Below, in pieces: positions 41,811-50,954 of a DNA stretch of 64,000 nucleotides; positions within the stretch are counted from its first letter, which is position 1, and the number at the start of each line of letters is the position of its first letter. Position numbers and translations under genes: made by a program. Below the pieces are notes generated by a model. The model did not search any database, was not told the origin of the DNA, and worked only from the letters and a program-made list of their open reading frames with translations. Source of the DNA: RGIG3178 sp964533965 (GTDB lineage Bacteria; Bacillota; Clostridia; Christensenellales; QAND01). The stretch spans positions 38,953 to 102,952 of the forward strand of contig CAZHNN010000008.1 of the NCBI GenBank assembly GCA_964533965.1. Direction: 5' to 3'.

Positions 41811-42737
41811 TTAGTAGGATAGCCGGCCTGCGGCTTTGAGCGAACGCAGAAGGTCGCTCTGCATCTCTATGGCAGCCGCACGTGTGGCGCTCGGGTAGGA
41901 CAATTCACTCTTCTGGTGTGCGCACAGCAGACTCCTCGAGGCGTTCACGATCGCGCCGAAGCCATTTTCGTCGAAACAAAGTGCCAGGTCTTCGCCTTTA
42001 GCGCCCTGTGCGCCGTAGCCCGGAAGCAGGAATGGGATATGCGGAAATGCGGAGCGTAGCTGCGCACCCTGCCTCGGGTAGGTCGCGCCCACCACAGCGC
42101 CGATGTTCTTATATCCGAAGGAGCCGACCTCCATATCTGAAAAACCGTCCAATAGATCCATCACGTGCCAATAGATCGGTTTATCACCCACCAGTAGATC
42201 CTGGAGTTGGCCGGAGGACGGATTGCTGGTCTTGGCGAGCACGAAGATGCCCTTGTCGTGCGCTTTGCAGTCGTCCAAGAACGGCACTATTCCGTCCTCG
42301 CCCAAGTAAGGGGTAACGGTCAGATAATCCGCATCAAACGAGCTCGCAGAGATGGTTTCAAAGAACGGGGTCTGGCCGATATACGCCGTGCTGTACGCCT
42401 GCGCCGTAGCGCCGATGTCGTTGCGCTTACCGTCCACGATAGTAGCAAAGCCCAGCTCGTCGGCATAGCGCAGCATATCCCAGAGCAGCATGATACCGTC
42501 CGGCCCATACATTTCATAATATGCGGATTGCAGCTTGACGCAGGGTACGAGCTCCGACACAGCATCCATCAGCGCTTTGTTGAACACGCCGATCAGGTGC
42601 GTCGCGCTTTGAAACGGTGCGCTCGGATCGAACTGCTTTTTAAGCTCCTCCGGAAGGTATTCGAACCGGGTATCCAGCCCGAGAACCGTGGGATTGCGGA
42701 ATTGTTTTACCTTTTCAAACAGCTTGTCTGTCAGCAT
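41811..42737 (-). CDS. pyrF: Orotidine 5'-phosphate decarboxylase (type 2)
   Basis: 308 aa, the longer type-2 form, making UMP. Active-site VDGKRNDIGATAQAY (Lys-x2-Asp) near residue 100, GLDTRFEYLPEEL at the N-terminus and FLLPGYGAQG as the phosphate loop. It overlaps the pyrC end by 7 bp and lies nine bases upstream of pyrK. Confidence 0.95.
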   Translation of the reverse strand: MLTDKLFEKVKQFRNPTVLGLDTRFEYLPEELKKQFDPSAPFQSATHLIGVFNKALMDAVSELVPCVKLQSAYYEMYGPDGIMLLWDMLRYADELGFATIVDGKRNDIGATAQAYSTAYIGQTPFFETISASSFDADYLTVTPYLGEDGIVPFLDDCKAHDKGIFVLAKTSNPSSGQLQDLLVGDKPIYWHVMDLLDGFSDMEVGSFGYKNIGAVVGATYPRQGAQLRSAFPHIPFLLPGYGAQGAKGEDLALCFDENGFGAIVNASRSLLCAHQKSELSYPSATRAAAIEMQSDLLRSLKAAGRLSY

Positions 42738-44029
42738 GAAGCGCCCTCCACTATTGCTCCGTCTTTTAGCACGCGCCGCCCGTCGATGAACGTATCGGTA
42801 ACCTTGCCGGTCATCCGCTGGCCCTTCCAGGGGGTATTCTTGCCCTTGGTATAGAGTTTGTCAATGTCAACCGTCCAGACAGTCTCCGAGTCGAAGACCG
42901 TAACGTCGGCAGCGCCCCCGACCTTGAGCACGCCCGCGTCGATGCCCAATATTTTCGCGGGGTTCACGCTCATGTGCCGGATCAAGCCCTCCATCGTGAT
43001 GACGCCTGCCTGCACGAGGTGCATGTATCCAAGACAAAGTGAGGTTTCCAATCCCGAGATGCCGTTGGCAGCCTGGTCGAATTCCACGTCCTTGTCGTCG
43101 ATATGGTGCGGTGCATGGTCGGTTACGATCGCGTCGACGGTTCCGTCCGCAATGGCGTTCAGCGCCGCTTTTCTATCCGCTTCGGTGCGAAGCGGCGGGT
43201 TCATGCGCGTATTGGTGTCATAGCCAATGCAGGCGTCATCGGTGAGCGCGAAGTAATGCGGACAGGTCTCGCACGTTACCTTTACGCCGCTGCGCTTGCC
43301 GAAGCGCACGAGTTCAAAACCGAACTCGGTGCTGACATGGCAGATGTGCACCTTCGTGTCATATGTCTTGGCAAGTATGATCTCACGGGCGATCATGACT
43401 TCCTCCGCCGCCCGCGTGTTCCCGCGAAGCCCTGCCAGTGTAGCGGCAAAACCCTCGTTCATCACGCCGCCATCCACCAACTCCAGCTGTTCGCAGTGGG
43501 AGAGCAGCAGCGCATCGAAGTTCTTGGCATATAGCAGCGCGTTGCGCATGATATGGTCGTTTCTGACCGGGTTGCCGTCGTCGGTGAACCCCACGGCGCC
43601 AGATTGCATCAGCATGCCAAATTCGCTGATCTCCTGCCCTTTTTGTCCCTTGGTGATTGCGGCATACGGATAGACTTTCGCAAACCCCGCCTTTTTCGCC
43701 TGAGCCTTGATATACTGTACCGCCGCTTCGTCATCCACGGGCGGCTTGGTGTTGGGCATGCACGCCACATGCGCAAAGCCGCCGGCGGCTGCAGCCTTTG
43801 TGCCCGTTAAAATCGTTTCCTTGTATTCAAAGCCCGGCTCGCGCAGGTGCACATGCATGTCCACCAAGCCCGGAAGCACGTATTTTCCGGAGGCGTCGAT
43901 GCATTCGGCTCCTTCGCGCGGCAGATCCTTGCCGATTGCCGTGATGACGCCGTCTTCTATCAACACATCCAGATGCCCCGATATTCCGCCGGGATTAACG
44001 ACGTTTCCGCCGTATATCAATTGCTTCAT
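42731..44029 (-). CDS. pyrC: Dihydroorotase (class I)
   Basis: 432-aa zinc amidohydrolase closing carbamoyl-aspartate to dihydroorotate. Metal ligands in VDMHVHLREPG; substrate residues CMPNTKPP; later metal His in LSHCEQ and CHVSTEFG; catalytic Asp in VTDHAPH. Overlaps pyrB by 4 bp and pyrF by 7 bp. Confidence 0.97.
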   Translation of the reverse strand: MKQLIYGGNVVNPGGISGHLDVLIEDGVITAIGKDLPREGAECIDASGKYVLPGLVDMHVHLREPGFEYKETILTGTKAAAAGGFAHVACMPNTKPPVDDEAAVQYIKAQAKKAGFAKVYPYAAITKGQKGQEISEFGMLMQSGAVGFTDDGNPVRNDHIMRNALLYAKNFDALLLSHCEQLELVDGGVMNEGFAATLAGLRGNTRAAEEVMIAREIILAKTYDTKVHICHVSTEFGFELVRFGKRSGVKVTCETCPHYFALTDDACIGYDTNTRMNPPLRTEADRKAALNAIADGTVDAIVTDHAPHHIDDKDVEFDQAANGISGLETSLCLGYMHLVQAGVITMEGLIRHMSVNPAKILGIDAGVLKVGGAADVTVFDSETVWTVDIDKLYTKGKNTPWKGQRMTGKVTDTFIDGRRVLKDGAIVEGASC

Positions 44030-44949
44030 TTCGCTATCCCCCTGTTGCTATACATATCCAGCAGCGCCATCCGAACCGCCACACCGCTTTGCACCTGCTC
44101 GTTGATCACGCTGTTCACAGAGTCGATCACATAGCTCGACATCTCAACGCCGCGGTTTACCGGGCCCGGATGCATGACAAGCGCCTGGGGCTTGGCCAGC
44201 TTGAGCTCGTCCATGGATATGCCGAAGAACTTATTGTATTCGCGCACCGACGGGAACAAGCCCGACTGCTGCCTTTCCTTTTGGATACGAAGGCCCATCA
44301 CCACGTCGGCATCACGAAGCGCCTGCCGTATGTCCGTTCCCACCTGAACGCCTATTTGAGAAAACCCATCGGGTAAAAGTGTGGAGGGTCCTGCAAAGTG
44401 CACTTCTGCGCCCATTGCCAGCATGCCATAGGCATCGCTTCGCGCCACGCGCGAGTGCAGCACATCGCCGATGATGGCGATCTTCAATCCTTCGACCCGC
44501 CCAAAATGCTCACGTATGGTAAATAGATCCAACAGGGCCTGCGTGGGATGCTCGTTCATGCCGTCGCCCGCATTGATGACACTAGCGTTGACATGCTTGG
44601 CAAGCAGGTGCGGCGCGCCAGACATCCCATGGCGCATGACGATGACGTCCACGCCCATCTGGTCCAGCGTCACGCCGGTGTCGATCAGCGTTTCACCCTT
44701 CTCCACGCTGCTGCCGGATGCCGACATGTTGGCAACGGTCCCGCCCATGTATTTCGCCGCAAGCTCGAAGCTCATACGCGTGCGCGTGCTGTTCTCGTAG
44801 AACAACGTCACGATGCTCTTGCCCGACAGATTCGGCAGCTTTTTGCTTTCGCTCTGCACGACGGACTTCATGAACACCGACCTGTCCAGTATCTCCGTGA
44901 TCTCTTCCCGGCTCGCCCCATACAGCCCCAGTAAATCCTTCTTTGACAT
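44026..44949 (-). CDS. pyrB: Aspartate carbamoyltransferase catalytic subunit
   Basis: 307 aa; first committed pyrimidine step. Carbamoyl-phosphate site FYENSTRTRMSFE (STRT) near residue 50, RHGMSGAPHLLA, NAGDGMNEHPTQALLDLFT, and HPGPVNRGVEM. No pyrI regulatory subunit gene accompanies it, as expected in Firmicutes, where PyrR controls the operon. Confidence 0.97.
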   Translation of the reverse strand: MSKKDLLGLYGASREEITEILDRSVFMKSVVQSESKKLPNLSGKSIVTLFYENSTRTRMSFELAAKYMGGTVANMSASGSSVEKGETLIDTGVTLDQMGVDVIVMRHGMSGAPHLLAKHVNASVINAGDGMNEHPTQALLDLFTIREHFGRVEGLKIAIIGDVLHSRVARSDAYGMLAMGAEVHFAGPSTLLPDGFSQIGVQVGTDIRQALRDADVVMGLRIQKERQQSGLFPSVREYNKFFGISMDELKLAKPQALVMHPGPVNRGVEMSSYVIDSVNSVINEQVQSGVAVRMALLDMYSNRGIAK

Positions 44950-44963
44950 ACGCGTTCCCCCTG

Positions 44964-45506
44964 TTATTCTTTGGGTTTTAACAACAGCACGTCGTCCACC
45001 CCATCGATTTCTCTCACATGCACCTCGATGATCTCACGGCTCTCTGTCGGCACGGTTTTCCCGACATATTCGGCCCGTATCGGCAGCTCATGATGGCCGC
45101 GGTCGATCAGTACGGCCAACTGGATGGATTTTGGTCTCCCGATATCCATGATGGCATCCATCGCGGCCCTGGCTGTCCGGCCGGTATACAGCACATCGTC
45201 CACCAAAATTACCTTGCGCCCGCGCAGCGGGAACAGGACATTCGTCTCCTTGACGACGGGTAGTTCCGCGAGCATCGATAAGTCGTCTCGATAAAATGAG
45301 ATGTCCACGCTCCCCCAGTTCGGCCAGACGCCGGCGAATTGTGCAATTCGCTCAACCAGCCTTTTAGACAGCGGAACACCTCTTCGCTGAATCCCGATCA
45401 CCGCTACGTCCGATACGTCGGGATTGTTCTCTATCATTTGGTTCGCCATGCGGGAAAGCGCTCGGTTCATGTCGCTCTCTTCCATAATCACCTTTACATA
45501 GTCCAT
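44964..45506 (-). CDS. pyrR: Bifunctional pyr operon regulator/uracil phosphoribosyltransferase
   Basis: 180-aa PyrR, which binds pyr leader RNA in response to UMP/UTP. PRPP loop VILVDDVLYTGRTARAAMDAI, IQRRGVPLSKRLVERI, and LAVLIDRGHHELPIRAEYVGK. First gene of the operon; an intrinsic terminator lies in its leader. It accounts for regulation of the following six genes. Confidence 0.96.
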   Translation of the reverse strand: MDYVKVIMEESDMNRALSRMANQMIENNPDVSDVAVIGIQRRGVPLSKRLVERIAQFAGVWPNWGSVDISFYRDDLSMLAELPVVKETNVLFPLRGRKVILVDDVLYTGRTARAAMDAIMDIGRPKSIQLAVLIDRGHHELPIRAEYVGKTVPTESREIIEVHVREIDGVDDVLLLKPKE

Positions 45507-45529
45507 GGCTGTCTCCCTTTCACAAAAAA

Positions 45530-45549
45530 GCCTTGCCTATGGGCAAGAC
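45530..45549 (-). promoter_or_regulatory. pyr operon leader attenuator (terminator)
   Basis: GTCTTGCC / GGCAAGGC stem with a CATA loop followed by TTTTTT, 24 bp before pyrR. Upstream GCAAGGCGGC can pair with GTCTTGC as an antiterminator. I do not see a clear copy of the standard PyrR-binding sequence. Confidence 0.75.
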
Positions 45550-45603
45550 CATTGCGACGCCGCCTTGCCTGCAAAACGCGGAAAAGGCCTTACGAGTAGT
45601 TCC

Positions 45604-45612
45604 AGTATAACA
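45604..45612 (-). promoter_or_regulatory. Extended -10 promoter of the pyr operon
   Basis: TGTTATACT on the minus strand, 98 bp before pyrR and 22 bp after the rluD stop; the -35 is weak. Confidence 0.55.
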
Positions 45613-45633
45613 GGGGCACACCCGGTTGTATAG

Positions 45634-46551
45634 TTAGAAAAGTTCCGGGATTTCCCCTTTTTGGCGTAGTACTGCCAAAAAATCCTCCGGCAGCGAAGCG
45701 CAAAAAATCATTCGCTCGCCCGTTTTCGGGTGGTTGAAGGAGATGCGGAATGCATGCAGCAACTGCCCGCGTTTTGCCTCTTTGTCACGCTTGATCCCAT
45801 ATACCGGATCGAACACGACCGGGTGCTGGAGATGTGCCAAATGCACGCGGATTTGGTGCGTCCGCCCGGTATCCAGCGACAGCCTTACGAGCGTCATATC
45901 GCCGTACCGGCGGATGACATCAAAGTGCGTTCTCGCTTGCCTGCCATTGTGTATGACCGCCATCTTCTTGCGTTCCTTGGGATGCCTTCCGATCGGCGCG
46001 TCGATTGTCCCGCTGTCCTCCTGTATGTTTCCGTGTACGAGCGCGATATATTCCCTCTTTACTTCGCGCGACTGGATCTGTGTGCTTAGGCTTTGGTGCG
46101 CCATATCGTTCTTGGCGACAAGCAATAGCCCCGTTGTGTCCTTATCAAGCCTATGCACGATGCCGGGCCTAAGTTCACCGTTGATGCCGGAGAGATTGTC
46201 CAGATGGTACAGAAGTGCGTTGACCATCGTCTTGTCCGCCACCCCGGCTCCGGGATGCACCACCAAACCCCTCGGCTTGTTGATTACCGCGATGCAATCG
46301 TCCTGATAGACGATGTCAAGCGGCAGCTCCTGCGCGGCGATGGGGACCTGTTGTACTTCCGGGATATTCACATCGATGTTTTGCCCGGCTCGTACCTTAT
46401 CCTTGGCCTGGAGCGGTTCCCCTTCCGACCTGATATGCCCCTGTTGCATCAGTACGCCGATGTGTGAGCGCGTATATGGCGATACGGCTGCCAAAAAGAC
46501 ATCCGCCCGCTTCCCTGCGTGCTCTATCTGCACGCTATACCTCTGCGCCAT
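45634..46551 (-). CDS. rluD: RluA-family 23S rRNA pseudouridine synthase (RluD-like)
   Basis: 305 aa. N-terminal S4 RNA-binding domain (residues 12-60), then the catalytic domain with HRLDKDTTGLLLVAK, whose Asp is the nucleophile, plus TGRTHQIRVHLAH and DPVYG. RluD-like members modify the helix 69 loop of 23S rRNA; the exact target here is inferred. It overlaps lspA by 17 bp, the usual Firmicute lspA-rluD pair. Confidence 0.93.
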   Translation of the reverse strand: MAQRYSVQIEHAGKRADVFLAAVSPYTRSHIGVLMQQGHIRSEGEPLQAKDKVRAGQNIDVNIPEVQQVPIAAQELPLDIVYQDDCIAVINKPRGLVVHPGAGVADKTMVNALLYHLDNLSGINGELRPGIVHRLDKDTTGLLLVAKNDMAHQSLSTQIQSREVKREYIALVHGNIQEDSGTIDAPIGRHPKERKKMAVIHNGRQARTHFDVIRRYGDMTLVRLSLDTGRTHQIRVHLAHLQHPVVFDPVYGIKRDKEAKRGQLLHAFRISFNHPKTGERMIFCASLPEDFLAVLRQKGEIPELF

Positions 46552-47017
46552 CGCGTTTTTTCCTCCTTAGGAGAGGGACGAAGACCAATGCGAACACCAG
46601 AAGGATGGTGCCGCACGTCACGAATATGTCTGCAATGTTGAACACGGCAAACCGGACGAACAGCGGGTTGATCATATCCACCACATATCCGCGAAATATC
46701 CGGTCAATCAGGTTTCCCAACGCTCCCCCCAGGATGCTTGCTATGGCGATACGCGACAACATGCTTTCCGTGTAGCGGTACCGGATGAGATACAAGAGGA
46801 GCAACACGATGATAACCGAAGAGACGGCAATGAAAAAGCCGTTTCTTCCCCACAAAATGGAAAACGCAGCGCCACGGTTCTCAACGTACCGCAGTTCCAG
46901 AATCCCCGGAAGGAGGTTCAAATGGCCTTGCGGCATAAAAGCCAACGACGACTTCGCCCACCATTTGGATAATTGGTCAAGCGCTACGGCAACTACGATG
47001 ATGACGGATTCGAGCAT
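46535..47017 (-). CDS. lspA: Lipoprotein signal peptidase II
   Basis: 160-aa membrane aspartyl protease that cleaves prolipoprotein signal peptides (for example those of TupA and the amino-acid-binding protein here). Four helices; catalytic aspartates in GNLIDRIFRGYVVDM and FNIADIFV; NRGAAFSI is diagnostic. ATG at 47017 has GGGGGA six bases before; an upstream TTG (47044) would add nine residues. Confidence 0.95.
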   Translation of the reverse strand: MLESVIIVVAVALDQLSKWWAKSSLAFMPQGHLNLLPGILELRYVENRGAAFSILWGRNGFFIAVSSVIIVLLLLYLIRYRYTESMLSRIAIASILGGALGNLIDRIFRGYVVDMINPLFVRFAVFNIADIFVTCGTILLVFALVFVPLLRRKKRDGAEV

Positions 47018-47106
47018 TTCCTTCCCCCGGTAACCAAGCTCCAAGCCTGATGTTCGTATAAAAGAAAACCAAGCTTTGGTAGCATCAGTATACCATATCG
47101 CATTCG

Positions 47107-47407
47107 CTAACGCATATACACTTGTACCCTACGTACGATATCTGCAATGAATGCGCCGATGACCGGCAGGTTTTTGCTGGCAAGCAGCGTCANNNNNNNN
47201 NNTGCTGATGATAAACGCGCTCAAAACGGTAAACCCGATCGCCATCCCGATTCCCCTCGCAAGCCCCGACAAAAAGCTGCGAAGGAGCATTTTCCCCCGC
47301 GAGTAATACTGGGGAAGGCCCATAGCTATGGCAATGCGCTCGAGCGTGTCGTTTAGAGTCAGCAACGTGTCATGAAGAGTCTTGTCATCGCTTTTTTCCC
47401 GATCCAC
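47107..47407 (-). CDS. DUF5665-family membrane protein, interrupted by an assembly gap
   Basis: Small protein of about 100 aa: charged N-terminus, a YYSRGKMLLRSFLSGLARG segment, a hydrophobic stretch (GIGMAIGFTVLSAFIIS), then after the ten N bases LLASKNLPVIGAFIADIVRR and VQVYMR before the TAG at 47107-47109. The two parts read as one DUF5665 protein but are in different frames with ten N, so the true gap length should be a multiple of three. GTG 47407 follows AGGAGG; ATG 47410 is possible. Function unknown; common in the sepF-divIVA-lspA neighbourhood. Confidence 0.75.
47193..47202. other. Assembly gap (10 N)
   Basis: Ten consecutive N bases inside the DUF5665 gene. Confidence 1.
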
Positions 47408-47526
47408 CATCATCCTCCTCACCGTTCACCGTTTTTGTCAATGGCACGGTATAAGGGTGCGCATGGATTCCAGCTTTATACAATCCTACGTGTTATGGCG
47501 GATCAGAAAGCTTTTGACGAACAAAA

Positions 47527-47550
47527 ATGGCACGCATCGCTGCGTGCCAT
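47527..47550 (-). terminator. Terminator after divIVA
   Basis: Perfect 10-bp stem ATGGCACGCA / TGCGTGCCAT with a TCGC loop; minus-strand RNA continues TTTTGTTC. Confidence 0.85.
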
Positions 47551-47573
47551 GGATAAGCAATCGTAAACGCCGA

Positions 47574-48257
47574 TTACTCTACGTCGTATTCCTCTTCGTC
47601 CGCTTCTACGGGGCCGTAGTTTGACTCGTCGTCATTGCGCTTGTTGATGCCGGCAACGTACTGTCCCACGTAATCCACGCGCGGTTCCGGCTGCACATCT
47701 TCCTCTTCTTCAGCCTGCGCCACCATATCCTGCACTTCCTGTGGAGCGTTCATACGATCGACCAGCCCCAGCAACTCGTCGGTATAGTGGTGAATGCCCG
47801 CCTTGAATTCGTCCAGCAGCGTGTTCAACGCCAACAGATCCTGCTCTGCCTGATGGATTTCATCCTTGTAGCTGTCGATGATATCCTGAGAATCCTCGTG
47901 CGCCTTGCGGATCATGTGTTCGCTTTCCTGCGTGGCGCGCTCGACCATATCGTCTGCCTGTTGACGAGCTTTGTTGTACGTCTCGTCCGCTTCCCGTTTG
48001 GCGCTCTCGGTGATCTCTTCCGCGGCTTTGTGGACGGTTACCATGGTATGCATCATGGTGTTCTCCATGCCCCGGTAGGATTCGATCTGCGTATTGAGCG
48101 CTTCGATGCGGGCCGAAAGTTCCTTGCTCTCGCGGCTGAGTTTGTCAAAGCTGTCGATCACTTCATCCAGAAAAGCGTCGACATCATCCATATCATAGCC
48201 TTTTCCTCTTTTGGCAAAGTTCTTGTCATGGATCTGTTGTGCTGTCAACATCGGCAT
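47574..48257 (-). CDS. divIVA: DivIVA cell-pole/division protein
   Basis: 227 aa. N-terminal DivIVA domain binding curved membrane (LTAQQIHDKNFAKRGKGYDMDDVDAFLDE, residues 4-32), then a long coiled coil to about residue 170 and an acidic C-terminal tail. It recruits division and wall-synthesis factors to poles and septa. It lies 22 bp downstream of sepF. Confidence 0.94.
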   Translation of the reverse strand: MPMLTAQQIHDKNFAKRGKGYDMDDVDAFLDEVIDSFDKLSRESKELSARIEALNTQIESYRGMENTMMHTMVTVHKAAEEITESAKREADETYNKARQQADDMVERATQESEHMIRKAHEDSQDIIDSYKDEIHQAEQDLLALNTLLDEFKAGIHHYTDELLGLVDRMNAPQEVQDMVAQAEEEEDVQPEPRVDYVGQYVAGINKRNDDESNYGPVEADEEEYDVE

Positions 48258-48279
48258 ATCTCTCCCTAATTATTGTCTT

Positions 48280-48942
48280 TTAGTATTCCCGTCTTGGCTT
48301 GTTGCCAAGCGTATAGAAACTCTTGCCCTGCAATTCTTCCGGTATATTGCCGCTGATATCCACATTAGCCGGTGCCAGAATGAAAATGCCCTTGGAAATT
48401 TTGTGTATATTTCCGTCCAACGAGTAGACGGCGCCCGACATAAAATCGAGTATCCGCTGTGCAATATCCGTTTCCAGACTCTCCAGGTTCACGATGATCG
48501 GCTTGCGGTTCTTCAAATTATCGATGATGTTCTGCGTATCGTCATAGGTCATGGGCTGGTAGACAATCATCTTCATCTTGCTGCTACCCGTGCTGCTGCC
48601 TACACTACCGCCCGATGAAAACCCAACGACATTCCCACGATTGTCCGATGGCACTTCCTGCACCGCCTCTCTCGTGCGCTTAAAGTCGCGGTTGGGCTTT
48701 TGTGGTTCACGCCCTACAGGCTTTGGAGTCTCGCGTCCGCCGCGTTTCTTGCCGCGCATAAACGAGGCGGAATCCGCATCGTCCTCGTCGTCCATTTCGC
48801 TGGCTGAATAATACGAATCGTCGAACTCGTCGTAATCGCCGCCATCTTCATAGCGATAATCCTGTTCCTCTTCCGTACTCTCTTCCAATCCAATGAAGTT
48901 GAGCATCTTTCCGAAGAATTTTTTATCTTTGTTGTTCGCCAA
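48280..48942 (-). CDS. sepF: Cell division protein SepF
   Basis: 220 aa. Amphipathic N-terminus (FFGKMLNFIGLEE) that binds membrane, an acidic, low-complexity linker to about residue 125, then the SepF domain (IVYQPMTYDDTQNIIDNLKNRKPIIVNLESL, spread from 129) with GAVYSLDGNIHKISKGIFILAP. It bundles FtsZ filaments at the septum. The linker is longer than in B. subtilis SepF. Confidence 0.95.
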   Translation of the reverse strand: MANNKDKKFFGKMLNFIGLEESTEEEQDYRYEDGGDYDEFDDSYYSASEMDDEDDADSASFMRGKKRGGRETPKPVGREPQKPNRDFKRTREAVQEVPSDNRGNVVGFSSGGSVGSSTGSSKMKMIVYQPMTYDDTQNIIDNLKNRKPIIVNLESLETDIAQRILDFMSGAVYSLDGNIHKISKGIFILAPANVDISGNIPEELQGKSFYTLGNKPRREY

Positions 48943-48960
48943 GGCGAAACCTCCTTACCT

Positions 48961-49653
48961 CTACGGCTGGCCGGCTGAAAACAACGCCGATCCGACGCGT
49001 ACCATTGTAGATCCATGTTCGACAGCCCAACCATAATCCCGGCTCATCCCCATCGAGAGCGTTTCCATGCCGACATTCGGCCAACTCTCCTTGGACAAGG
49101 CTTCAAACAGGCTCCGCATGGAAGAAAAGCACTCCCGTGTTCTTGGTTCACCCGCATTAAGAGGAGCCAGGCACATCAGCCCATGAACTCGAAGATGAGC
49201 AAATCCGGCGCAACCGTCGAGCAATTCCCGAACCCGCATCAGCGCTACGCCGCCCCTTTTTTCATCCTCATCAAAGCGTACCTGGACCAACGAATTTGCC
49301 ACAACACCCTGTTTTTGCGCCTGGCGTTCCATTTCCCCGGCAAGGGAAAGCCTGTCCAGCGAATGAATAAGCTGCACACGATTTATTATATACTTTACTT
49401 TATTGCTTTGCAATTGTCCAATGCAATGCCAACGTAGCTTATTGTCGCAAAGTTCTATGCGGGGCACGAGGTCCTGCACGCGGTTTTCGCCGAAATCCAG
49501 CTGTCCCCATGCTGCAAGTTGGCCTATCTGTTCTACCGTCCCGCCTTTGCTGACAGCGACCAGCGTGACCTCCTCCGGCTTCCTGTTTGCCTTTTGCGCC
49601 GACATTGCGATCGTATCGAGTACGCTCGAATACGCTTGACGCATCCTTTCCAT
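48961..49653 (-). CDS. YggS/PROSC-family PLP homeostasis protein
   Basis: 230-aa single-domain fold-type III PLP-binding protein that buffers cellular pyridoxal phosphate. PLP lysine in TLVAVSKGG (near residue 36), FGENRVQD, WHCIGQLQSNK, HSLD, and SMGMSRDYGWAVEHGSTMVRVG at the C-terminus. It is commonly upstream of sepF in Firmicutes, as here (18 bp). Confidence 0.95.
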   Translation of the reverse strand: MERMRQAYSSVLDTIAMSAQKANRKPEEVTLVAVSKGGTVEQIGQLAAWGQLDFGENRVQDLVPRIELCDNKLRWHCIGQLQSNKVKYIINRVQLIHSLDRLSLAGEMERQAQKQGVVANSLVQVRFDEDEKRGGVALMRVRELLDGCAGFAHLRVHGLMCLAPLNAGEPRTRECFSSMRSLFEALSKESWPNVGMETLSMGMSRDYGWAVEHGSTMVRVGSALFSAGQP

Positions 49654-49656
49654 TGC

Positions 49657-50877
49657 TTACCTCAACATAATGGTGGTATTTGCATCCAGTTTTATATCCT
49701 GGCTGAGGTTTTTCACCATGCAGTACTTTCCGTCGTCAATGAGTACTTCCACCGGAACGAAGCTGATGGTGTTGTTTTGTACCACTTTAAGCATCGTCTG
49801 TTTGTTCTGCGTGAATATGGCGTCGCTTGGCACCTTGTAACCGTCGAAGTTCAACAGCAGCTTGGCGTTGGCGGTTCGCACGCTCAACAGCGGGGACACG
49901 TCCTCACTCATCTCCAAAACATACATTTTTCCGCCGCCTTCGGGAATGCGCACGCTGATGACCTTGGCGGAATACGGGCGGTTGTAATACCCTTCAAAGG
50001 TCAGCTTCGCATTTGCGCCCTCCTTCATCTCATCGATGGTGTGGTTGGCATCCACATAGATAATGCAATACCACTTGTAATTGTTGACGAGCCGGTACAG
50101 CGGTTTTGTAGAGGTGGTATCTTTACCGGTGCCGGACACGACGCCTCTTCTGGCGTTCTCGATATCCGTCTTGGTGATGGTGTCGAGGTTATAGGGAGTC
50201 AATTGCGTCTCAAACCCGTCCAAATAGAAGCTGACAACGCCGCCGGAATCCGCGGTAATTTCCTCGCGCCAGTTGCTCAGCGTCGACTCTGCTTGCTGTT
50301 GCTGCTGGTACAGGCCGTTGAGTTTTTCATTGGGCTGTACGTTCTGCTTGAGAAAGTTCTGCTTTTTTGTAAAAAGATCCTTCAGCTCGCGTTCGAGCAG
50401 TACGATATCCGCTGTCGAGCTGCCCTGCACCACAGCGGCGATGTCCTGTATCTTGTTGCTTATCTTTGTGTTGATCTCGTTGAGATCCTTGTCGACTTTT
50501 CCTGCCCAAATCTCGTTTTCCTGCACATTTCGAATCTGTTCTTCAACGGAAATGAGATCGGTCAGCAGCTTACTGCTGAATCCCCATTTGTACACCTGGG
50601 CTACCGTTGTACCTTGCGTTATGGTTTCCCCTTCCATAGCGAAAAACGTCGCAGCGGCATAATTTGTGACGGAATATACCGTCTCGTTGCGGACGATCAC
50701 TACGTTTACGTCTTTTTCAAGCGACATCCCATTGTCCGACATCCCGTCGCTGACGATCACCTTGGCTTCGCGCTGGTTAACAAACAGCAGAAAAAACGCG
50801 ATGGCAAATACGGCAAAAGCTCCTGCCAGAAGGATATAAAACCGCTTGGTGACCCTCCTTCGTTTGCGAGCTGCCAT
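49657..50877 (-). CDS. HlyD-like membrane-fusion/adaptor protein
   Basis: 406 aa. Cytoplasmic basic N-terminus, one membrane helix (about residues 13-36), then an extracytoplasmic part with a lipoyl-like half (EGETITQGTTVAQVY), an alpha-helical coiled region (about 105-210) and beta-barrel regions (ANAKLTFEGYYNRPYSAKVISV). This is the layout of HlyD/membrane-fusion proteins, but no exporter gene adjoins; Clostridia often have it before yggS-sepF. ATG 50877 is seven bases after AAGGAG. Role in the envelope unknown. Confidence 0.8.
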   Translation of the reverse strand: MAARKRRRVTKRFYILLAGAFAVFAIAFFLLFVNQREAKVIVSDGMSDNGMSLEKDVNVVIVRNETVYSVTNYAAATFFAMEGETITQGTTVAQVYKWGFSSKLLTDLISVEEQIRNVQENEIWAGKVDKDLNEINTKISNKIQDIAAVVQGSSTADIVLLERELKDLFTKKQNFLKQNVQPNEKLNGLYQQQQQAESTLSNWREEITADSGGVVSFYLDGFETQLTPYNLDTITKTDIENARRGVVSGTGKDTTSTKPLYRLVNNYKWYCIIYVDANHTIDEMKEGANAKLTFEGYYNRPYSAKVISVRIPEGGGKMYVLEMSEDVSPLLSVRTANAKLLLNFDGYKVPSDAIFTQNKQTMLKVVQNNTISFVPVEVLIDDGKYCMVKNLSQDIKLDANTTIMLR

Positions 50878-50916
50878 TTTCCCACTCCTTACCTTAGTAG
50901 ACAAGCTTTACTGGAT

Positions 50917-50945
50917 AGTATAACATACGCGCCGTTCAAATCAAA
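50917..50945 (-). promoter_or_regulatory. Promoter of the HlyD-yggS-sepF-divIVA transcript
   Basis: TTTGAT (50940-50945), 17-bp spacer, TATACT (50917-50922) preceded by an extended TG. Confidence 0.65.
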
Positions 50946-50954
50946 CGGCGCGTA
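50926..50954. repeat. Inverted repeat downstream of gnd overlapping the next promoter
   Basis: 11-bp perfect stem TACGCGCCGTT / AACGGCGCGTA with a 7-nt loop. It could end gnd transcripts (no T-run) or act as an operator over the -35 of the next promoter. Confidence 0.6.

Noticed and set aside
47193..47202. Possible frameshifted pseudogene at the N run
   Set aside because: The frame change coincides exactly with unsequenced bases; the protein on both sides is intact, so an assembly placeholder explains it.
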